Shown one piece after another: positions 56,525 through 64,000 of a stretch of 64,000 nucleotides of DNA. Below the pieces are notes generated by a model. That model worked only from the letters and a program-made list of their open reading frames with translations. It was not told the DNA's origin and made no database searches. Each line of letters begins with the position of its first letter. Positions within the stretch are counted from its first letter, which is position 1. A program made the translations under genes and the position numbers. Origin of the DNA: Deroplatys truncata (taxonomy: Eukaryota > Arthropoda > Insecta > Mantodea > Mantidae); the NCBI GenBank assembly GCA_030765065.1, contig CM060983.1:45382067-45446066 (forward strand), read 5' to 3'.

Positions 56525-57140
56525 TTTTAATTTCTCTACTACGTTAGTAAGTAGGGGAAGTATTGTATTCCACCCAAAAATTCGATACCGAGATTTCACC
56601 GGAAATACATGTTTTGAGACCCCCTGAACCCAAAAAAAAGCATTTTTGGAAACATGTCCGTGTGTGTGTGAACAGCATAACTCAGAAACGAACAGTCGGA
56701 TAAACACCAAACTTGGTATGTAGGTTCAATATCTTCCAGAGATGCGACACGAGGGTTTTCAAGAAAATTCCCCATCCCAGATTACCCTTTACACAGAACA
56801 TTTTTCGAAAATTTTAAAACACTCAAAAATGGGTCTAACGATTTTGATTAAAATATCATATGTTTAAGATATTTTCATGAGAAATGAAATGTATATCTCG
56901 AGTTTTCTGGGAATGTCCCCGAAAGTATTCTTCATTGTAAACGACTTTTGCATAACTGGTAGCCGTAAGAGATAGACAAAATTTTACTACACAAAAAATT
57001 TATATCGCGTTAAAATACACAATTTATGTCATATACTTTTTTTTTTGAGTGAACCATTTTCGAGATATTGCTTGTTATTCCCTTAAGTTTTCCAATACTT
57101 ATACTTTTTCTCAAATTCGTTATTCATTTTTTGGTGGTAT
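56525..57140 (-). repeat. Family A repeat, 5'-truncated copy A28
   Basis: From ATTTCTCTACTACGTTAGTA to TCTCAAATTCGTTATTCATT. Young subgroup. It ends at the same internal point where A20 begins. Confidence 0.8.
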
Positions 57141-57224
57141 TTTCACTCTTTGTACTTTTAGATTAGGTTACTGTAAGTTTATCATCGTAACTTTATTTTC
57201 ACGCGCACATTCACTCTCACATCC

Positions 57225-57345
57225 GGACCGCTAGACTCTATGGAGGGTAGGGAATAATCCTAATTAAAGAAAAATTGCCACCCCAGGACGGGAATCGAAC
57301 CCGGAACTTCCGGGTTCAACCTATTATATACCTATTTAACCATTT
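57225..57345 (-). repeat. tRNA-like SINE fragment
   Basis: Minus strand has a perfect B box GGGTTCGATTCCC and the following CCTGGGGTGGCAATTTTTCT. The A box is not clear. Confidence 0.4.
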
Positions 57346-57688
57346 ATATGTGTTTCTACTGGTAATTCTGCATTTGTTATGCTTGTCCAAGAGACAGACT
57401 TTCAATAAAGGAAGCTTTAAATTAAATAATAATATTTTGCTTCATACTATGTCGAAATACTTTATATATTGGTTAAATGTTGTACTGAGTATTATGTTGG
57501 GCATGGACGCAGTCATACGTTTCATATGCCCATTGCAGGGCCAATGTATTCATATGTTAGAGTACGGAAAATAACTCAAAGGTAAAGTTCAATTTGACGT
57601 GCTGGTGTGGAGGCAGAAAAACATGAAATTCGAGATAGTATGAATCACAGCATATTTTGCGTTTCCTAGTTACTAATAATAGACATAA
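57346..57688. other. No gene seen
   Basis: AT-rich flank of the DD41D element. Confidence 0.4.
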
Positions 57689-57690
57689 TA

Positions 57691-58891
57691 TAGGGTCTTT
57701 CAACAAGAGTGTCCTATATTTGAACTTAAATAAAACACGTTCTATAAATGAGGATTATTTCTGTTTTTATTTTGGAACATAATTAATGTCATTACGGAAC
57801 ATCAGTTAAGTGACCGCCGCGACTTCGTTGGGTTGCGCGTATACGGTTGACCCAATTTTCAATGACAGAAGAACGTAAATTAGGTCCAACTTCACGAATA
57901 ACACGCGTGATGTTATTTATAAGATCATTTACTGTTTCTGGCTTGTTGACATAAACTCGTGATTTAACATAACCCCACAATAAGTAATCCAATGGCGTTA
58001 AATCACGTGACCTCGGGGGCCAGTTAACATCACCACCACGGGAAATGATGAAACCTCTGAACTTCTCCTTCAAAAGATCGATTGTTTCGAGAGCAGTATG
58101 CCATGCGGCACCATCTTGCTGGAACCAGATGTTTCTGAGATCCATACCATCCAATTGAGTCCAAAAATAGTCCCTTATAAGAGCCCGGTATCTTTGTCCA
58201 TTGACGGAGCTTCTCCATCTTCATCTTGGAAAACATATAGACCAATGATTCCACCATATCAAAATTCACACCACACAGTAACCTTTTTGGGGATGAAGTG
58301 GTCGTTCTTTTGAATCTGTATTGGATTGTGATGCTCCAATAGCGGCAATTTTGTTTGTTAACACAACCATCCATCCAAAAGTGGGCTTCGTCGCTGAAGA
58401 TGTTTTTTCGACAAAAATCCGGGTCAGCTTCCAATTGCTCCATAGCCCAGTCAGCGAATACACGGCGCAACCTATGGTCATTGGGATTTAGTTCTTGAGT
58501 TAACACCATTTTGTAAGCGTGAAACTTCAAGTCGAGATGCAGAATTCGCCAAGTTGTGGTCGGCGAAAACCCCAATTCTTGCGCTCGACGAGCACTCTCA
58601 CGAACGGCGCCTATGTTTTCGTTGGAGCGCTTACGTCGATTACGTACAGGCGTTCTTTGATCGCTGACAGAACCATTTCTTTCAAATTTATCGATCAAAC
58701 GACGAATCGTTCTCTCGCAGGAACGATTATGCACACCGTAAACTTCACGCAATACACGGAAGGTTTGGCGAACGGATGATCCATTTTGATAATAAATTTT
58801 CACAATTTCTACGCGTTGATGAATGCTGTAACTCAATAACAACGGCAGCTATCACATGTTAAAGATAGGACACTCTTGTTGAAAGACCCTA
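57691..58891 (-). mobile_element. Mariner-superfamily transposon, DD41D-type
   Basis: A 1.2-kb element with TIRs of about 26 bp (TAGGGTCTTTCAACAAGAGT... and its complement) and TA on both sides (57689-57690, 58892-58893). It holds one transposase region on the minus strand. Structure complete, coding broken. Confidence 0.85.
57792..58842 (-). pseudogene. DD41D mariner-type transposase (frameshifted)
   Basis: The start is at 58842. Residues 1-170 are in frame: helix-turn-helix DNA-binding region (VEIVKIYYQNGSSVRQTFRV, then RTIRRLIDKFERNGSVSDQR), a basic linker, and the first catalytic D in IFSDEAHFWMDG. The frame is then lost near 58320 (one base missing), a stop replaces a probable W near 58265, and another base is missing near 58205. 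The original frame resumes at 58154: MDLRNIWFQQDGAAWHT (second D) and PRSRDLTPLDYLLWG (third D). I count 41 residues between the second D and the D of PLD, i.e. DD41D. All three aspartates are still present. Confidence 0.85.
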
Positions 58892-58904
58892 TACTACACG
58901 ATTT

Positions 58905-59580
58905 GTTCGATTTTTAACTTTCTCTACCACACATTCCACTCAAAACTTCAATACGAGATTTCACAGGACACTGTACATGTTCCGAGACCCCCTGAATAAA
59001 TAAATAAAAAATAAAATAAAAAAACATTTTTAGAAAAAGATCTTTAGAGCGCGCGCGTGTGTGTGAACAATAATTCAAAAACGAAATGTCGGATAAATAT
59101 CAAAGTTGATACATATTTAAGCTCAGTATTTTCCAAATGTGTGACACGAAGATTTTCAAGAAAATCCCCATCCCAAACTATCGTTTACAGGGAAACTTCT
59201 CCTTTATTTAGGATTTCCCCCCCCCCAAAAAAAGGCTTAACTTATTTACTTTACAAATAAAATGTAAGTATATCTTGATTCTTTTGCATGTTGCTTGTAA
59301 AGAGCTCTTCATTCTAAATTAATTTTGTACAATTTTATACAACTGGTAAACCATAATAGACAGAAAAAAACAACTTACTACACGAAAAACGTAGATCTCG
59401 TTTAAGCATAAAATGTCAAGCTAATTTGTAGTGACATTAACCATTTCTGGGGATAATCTTTATTACAGCTTTAGCCCACTGTATCCTTCTTGCAGCTACA
59501 ACGAAATATATGATAAATGCAAACGTTTGTCTCAATTAACATGGAGTAGATTAACAGGATAAGCACTTATAAGAGTAGTT
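58905..59580 (-). repeat. Family A repeat, old copy A29
   Basis: From ACTTTCTCTACCACACATTC to CAATTAACATGGAGTAGATT. Diverged. It carries an insertion of A-rich sequence near 59000. Confidence 0.65.
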
Positions 59581-59591
59581 GTTGGTGGAGG

Positions 59592-59818
59592 GCGATGGAT
59601 TTTTTCGGGCGTAAAGATCCTTAGCATGGCTTCCTTCGGAAGGGAAGTAAAGCCGGTGGTCCGTGTCGTATATTTACGGCACGTAAAAGAACCCCAAGCC
59701 TGATAAAGAGGCCTCGGAGCAAAATTACCGATCTTTCACGCCCAATATAAAATGGGACGCTAAGGACCATAGCAGTTAAAGAGCGTCCATAAATAAAACA
59801 CTCAATTTAATTTAACAG
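59592..59818 (+). repeat. SINE family 1, 5'-truncated copy 5
   Basis: GGATTTTTTCGGGCGTAAAG, CTTCCTTCGGAAGGGAAGTA, ACGGCACGTAAAAGAACCCC, CGTCCATAAATAAAACACTC. Well preserved, lacks the tRNA head. Confidence 0.8.
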
Positions 59819-59999
59819 GTATAGAAAGTTTTTAACCCATCAGGTATTCCTTTATTTCACTGCATTTTACAGAACGCTTTAAAATAACGCATTATATTAT
59901 GAGGATACTTGAGTACACTGCAAATAACACTGATAGATACCACCGTTAGGTGAAAATCATTGTTTTTTAACCTTCAGATTTCAATGATTTTGTACCTCC

Positions 60000-60359
60000 T
60001 TAAACCACTGAGAAGGGTCCAAGTGGACCCCAAGCAAAAAACTCGAATTAACACAATATAATTATCTTATGTTCTACTTAAAAGAAGTAAAATCACTTTA
60101 AAACAATTCTGATGTCTTAACATGTTTTTTTTTATCAACAATGTACCTCAAAATTAGCATTGTCAAACCAACAACTGAATTACAAATTAGTTTTATTTTC
60201 CACCATTATCGCATCAGATAAAATAATTTGATTTATTTTTTTGTTTTTCATTTTATTTTGGTTTATTTTTCACTGGGATTCATAACTGCATTTTAAATGT
60301 TTATAATGTACTACCAGTACCGTTTAACTTTTTACATGGCGTTTTACATTTCATGTTTA
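60000..60359 (-). other. Probable 3' flank of a piggyBac-like element
   Basis: TTAA at 60000-60003 is followed closely by the near-palindrome GGGTCCAAGTGGACCC (60015-60030). Since the piggyBac coding end lies just to the right on the minus strand, this could be the element terminus with its TTAA target. The second terminus was not found. Confidence 0.35.
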
Positions 60360-60525
60360 CTAAGTGTAACGTCCAAGACACACTACTCTCTGCATTTTCT
60401 TACAGTGGGTATCACAAATGAATTTCTTGCAACTCTCACACTTCGTTCTAGTTTTTCTATCATTTTTTTCTTGGGCATAACTGACATCGGCCTTTTAAAA
60501 GCTTCACCTTTCCGTTTCGACATCA
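60360..60525 (-). pseudogene. piggyBac-like transposase, C-terminal cysteine-rich domain
   Basis: Minus strand: KRKGEAFKRPMSVMPKKK in one frame, then a frameshift, and NDRKTRTKCESCKKFICDTH with further CKKMQRVVC to a stop at 60360. KDRKT-x-x-x-C-x2-C-x-KF-x-C-x2-H is the hallmark of the C-terminal zinc-binding domain of piggyBac transposases. The catalytic core is absent; an LTR remnant takes its place immediately upstream. Confidence 0.65.
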
Positions 60526-60569
60526 CATCTTACAATGCTCACTAGGAGAGTACTTGAAGAAGTTGTTTT

Positions 60570-60589
60570 GCTTCACGTATGGAAAGCCA
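60570..60589 (-). other. Primer-binding-like motif of C2
   Basis: Minus-strand TGGCTTTCCATACGTGAAGC after an AAT spacer. Confidence 0.5.
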
Positions 60590-60592
60590 ATT

Positions 60593-61497
60593 TGAAGTAT
60601 GAGTTGTATTGTAGTTCAACTGTTGGGGAGCCGAACTTGTGTTGCAACCGCCCGTATAGTAAACAGTTTCCGGTAGCCTTCGCCCCAAATGTACTTTCAG
60701 GTGGCCTTTGCCCCAAGTTTAAAAAAATATTAACTTTGTAATTTTACTGTTTCTTTAAATATTATATATTTATGTTTGCCTCGGCTGCGTCAGTATTATT
60801 GTTAGAGACACGTTTCTCTTAGCAGGGTTGTAGTGCAACTAAGAATGTAGGCTTACACAGATTATAATTTTACTTCACTCCTTTTATTAATACTTGATAC
60901 GATTTAAATAACACTTCACTGATATAGAGAGCTGTAAGATTCTTTAATTAATTACTTGCACTTTTTAACACGTAAAACTATTTTCGTCTCACACGAATAC
61001 GTATTAAATTTCTTGAGGACACTTTTTGCGTCTGGTTAGTAACGCTGTCTGCAACCAACTGACAAGATTTCTAGCGCCTAAACTTGTAAATTTCTGTATT
61101 TCAAGTCTTTGATTGGCTATTCCTAATCCAATAGAATACCTTCATTTAACTAAAGCTTTTTCTGGTTGTTGATTGGCTATTTTTTAAAACTCACAAAAAT
61201 TACATTGTTGCTTCCAAGAATTACAAGTAGTATTAAACTCTCAAAGTGATTATTGCCTTAAGGTTACCTCATTGTTAGTAACTTTTGACCTATTTCTCAC
61301 AGCTCCTACATTATTAAATTACGTAATACATTCACATAACATTATTACACATGGATACAATAATATAAACATATACAATGATTGTAATATATATTTTTAT
61401 ATAGTGTTACATACACATATTGCTTTAAGGCGGGCTTTTTGAATTTATATTTCATATAATTAGACTGAAATCATTTAAGTGTTAAAAATACTGCCTC
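60593..61497 (-). repeat. LTR remnant C2 (inverted relative of C1)
   Basis: Reverse-complement relative of 52410-53433, sharing TTCGGCTCCCCAACAGTTGA, CGAAGGCTACCGGAAA, CTCGGCTGCGTCAGTATTAT and, at the far end, AACACTTAAATGATTTCAGT. Shorter by about 120 bp and clearly diverged from C1, so both are old. Confidence 0.75.
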
Positions 61498-62880
61498 CTA
61501 CTGAACTGTTTCACACAATTTCAAATCAACAATGCATGCTAGAATAACTGAAAAACACAAGGTAACCAACATAAAACTCTCAAGATGCAGAAAATTTTAT
61601 GAAACATGAACTGCTATGGAGGGTCCAAGTTGTAATTTTTTTTTTTTTACAATTGTATTCATTTAACATTTTACGAGACTATTTTCTGGTAATAAAACTG
61701 ATTAAAATTGTAACACATTACAAAAATTTCAAAATTCCAAATTAGATATTTCACTCATAAAAACTAAAAAGTTGTTAGCATAGCAGTCTGAAGGCCAATA
61801 TCCAATGTAGTCTTAAAGTAGCTCGAGAAAACTGATCAAAACGCGTAGTGAGCCATGTTCTGAACTTGAAAAAGTGAATTTTAGAGGGGCTACAAGTCGT
61901 TGTAGGCAAAAGAGATTTAAAAAGGAGGATCTCGCAATTTCTGCTCGTCAGTCAAACCAAATTAATATAGATTATGAAACATAATCATGCATAAACATGA
62001 GCATGTAAAAACTATTTCTGAAGCATTTTGTTCAGTTTTCACCGATGCATCGCTTAAGTTGGTGCAACTAATGAGAAAGGGTCGCTAAGATCTGCAGGTT
62101 CCTGTTTTAAAAAGATAGAGCTGAAATCTTGGGTTACACTCCTGCACAACCTCTCTTACATCCCCTTCCGGATCGTTAAGAAGGGTTCAGTGCGCTCCAC
62201 CCCATGTAGAGGATTAAAGGGGTCTGACCGCTCGGGAGAACCTCCCGATTCCCAGAACCAGCATTACATCCTTCCTCACTCTACTTTAATCTTCAGGTAG
62301 AAAACGCTCCGTTGCCATTACTGGTATCAAACTGAGACTCCCGCAGCGATCGCCTGCACACCTTGGGCACTTAATTCTAATTCAATGTGTGTGCAGAATT
62401 TCGGTTATAATGCGCTTTGTCACATACCATAGGGGCCCTGACCCCTTTCATAAAACTTCACTAATGAGAGTAGTTCAGTTTTGGGGACCTCAGAATGTTC
62501 ATACGCAATAAAAATGTGTCAACCCTACGAAGTTGGAAAGCAAGACCTAGAGATTTGATATTTTTTAACTACTATTCTGTAAAAACTTCAACAAAGAAAT
62601 GTTATTATTGCTATTTTGTATAGCTGTACATTATGAAAAATGAGCAACTTAAATACCAAAACTGACTTGGCTGATGTGTTATGATTACACGACGATCTCA
62701 TATCTTATCTACAAATTATACCTATAAAAATCCCCCTTCCAATACAGGTACACAAGAACACAGGAGAATGATAATTCACAGTCAACTGTTTTGTATATGT
62801 CTGCCTTGATATTACATATTCTTTGCACAAGCTCACGAGAAACAAAGGAACGGCACTTGAAAATATATTGCTTAAAATAT
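61498..62880. other. No recognised gene
   Basis: A second GGGTCCAAGTTG occurs at 61622. Near 62330-62375 a minus-strand AGTTTGATACC could be a B box of a further SINE. An 85-codon minus frame at 62705-62962 has no known domain. Confidence 0.35.
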
Positions 62881-62884
62881 TGGA

Positions 62885-63425
62885 ACACTCAAACGAACAA
62901 GAGTGAATATTTCGGAAATGGCTACAGCTATGGAAAAAGAAATAAAACACCTTCCTAGGCAAAGTTGGATATTTTAACCAGCTCCAAGCTTTTTTGAAGT
63001 AAGTTTTTGCTACTTTTCATTACTTTCCTGGTATATGAAATTCTAAAACGTGAATAAGAATAAAGAGGGTTTCACAGACTAGTCACAGAAAATTCAAGCT
63101 GTATATTTTACTTGCAATCTTAATATTTCAATGTATGATATTTTCATCACAATCGTTAGAACCATCTTTAAGAAAATAAAAATGAACCAGAAGTTTCCCA
63201 TCTAAACCGTAGTTTTGGGCTGGAGAATTTTTTTGAAAATCTTTGCCTGGTATGCTTAAAAGAAGTGTATGTATGAAATTTGGTATTTATCCGCCATTTT
63301 TGAGTTGTGCTCTTAACACAATCAATTCTTTTTCTAAAAACGCTTTCTTTAGTGAGGGGATTTCCGTGGATCTCGAAACCTATTTCAGCTGACATTTGCC
63401 CCTTACTAACTAATAGAACACTACG
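62885..63425 (+). repeat. Family A repeat, old copy A30
   Basis: ATATTTCGGAAATGGCTACA, ACAGAAAATTCAAGCTGTAT, CAATCGTTAGAACCATCTTT and AATTTGGTATTTATCCGCCA in family order; both termini lost. Confidence 0.6.
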
Positions 63426-64000
63426 TCTACTTATTATAGATGGCTCCAGTGAAAGCAATGAGATAATAATGGAAATGAAAAAGGATGGTATTAGCATTAT
63501 TATTTCATGCCCTTTAAGCGAATAAGTCGAGTTGTAGGACAAATAAAAGCATAAATAATGAAGTTAATCAACCAATAAGCTCAGGATATTAATTACTTCA
63601 GAAATATTAGTTATTGTATATCTAAGTGTTTCCAGATTTAAATTTGCTGCGCCACCTATGAACATCTGAACATGAACGATTCTCATGATTGTAATACAAA
63701 ATCCTTTACTCGTGAGTTGACTATTACATAAACGGTTCGTTTTAACTAATTTGAAAATGTTTCTATGCAAACATTTAATGTGATTAAGACACGGTAAATA
63801 GAAGAATGAGCCTTTAATAAGTATAGTATACATGGAGAACCTGTGAATTGACGATATCGCATACATTTCACCTTCTTTAATCACGTAAAAAAAACTTGAA
63901 ATGTCATGCTGGCGCATGTGCCCTTCTTGCTATTCGATCGCTGACTCTATTACGATATTACAGCACCATTCAGCCACTTCAAAAACTGCCCTCCAGTGTA
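63426..64000. other. No gene seen
   Basis: AT-rich. The 117- and 124-codon minus-strand frames here and just before have no recognisable domains, and one overlaps copy A30. Confidence 0.35.

Noticed and set aside
12500-61500. CRISPR array or bacterial operon
   Set aside because: No direct-repeat/spacer pattern; all repeats are dispersed eukaryotic elements or microsatellites.

Overview
This window looks like repeat-dense, AT-rich nuclear DNA from an arthropod, most likely an insect with a large genome. I base that on the mix of elements: a Ty3/gypsy retrotransposon, several mariner-type transposons, piggyBac, hAT and LINE fragments, tRNA-derived SINEs, many microsatellites, and no operon-like gene order. 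I recognise no host protein-coding gene. Almost every reading frame longer than 60 codons outside the retrotransposon is either a chance frame or part of a repeat.

Layout. Positions 120-735 hold a palindrome built from two head-to-head mariner C-terminal fragments. Positions 902-9503 hold a complete and apparently young Ty3/gypsy element on the minus strand: 1015/1016-bp LTRs that differ at only two sites I could see, a 4-bp AAAG target duplication, an intact gag and an intact pol joined by a very short frame overlap. From 9.8 kb on the main component is one repeat family, here called family A (about 0.83-0.93 kb when full length). Its short inverted ends are ACTTTCTCTAC / GTAGAGAAAGT, and I count about 30 full or partial copies in both orientations. 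Positions 11.75-15.53 kb are bounded by a large inverted repeat whose arms contain GC-rich tandem sub-repeats, resembling a foldback element.

Four further LTRs (20.5 kb, 41.6 kb, 52.4 kb, 60.6 kb) lack coding interiors, yet each still carries an AAT spacer and a primer-binding-like TGGC...ACGTG motif, so they are 5' remnants rather than ordinary solo LTRs. Two of them share a CCAAT/TATA promoter module with the intact element. Mariner-superfamily remnants lie at 40.8-41.3 kb, 43.9-44.8 kb (internally deleted, long TIRs), 50.3-51.3 kb and 57.7-58.9 kb (DD41D spacing, TIRs and TA duplications, frameshifted). A 5'-truncated LINE lies at 26.1-26.8 kb, a hAT zf-TTF exon remnant at 31.6-31.9 kb and a piggyBac C-terminal cysteine domain at 60.4-60.5 kb. 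One tRNA-derived SINE family has five copies, one of them inserted in the arm of a 0.8-kb palindromic MITE at 37.5-38.3 kb.

How it works together: only the gypsy element looks able to encode its own mobility (Gag, then PR-RT-RH-IN by presumed -1 frameshifting). All other elements are non-autonomous or broken. The most interesting unexplained component is family A, because of its copy density, its short terminal inverted repeats and a fixed internal AC-rich site that has expanded into microsatellites in several copies. All boundaries were read by eye; those of degenerate copies are approximate to tens of bases.
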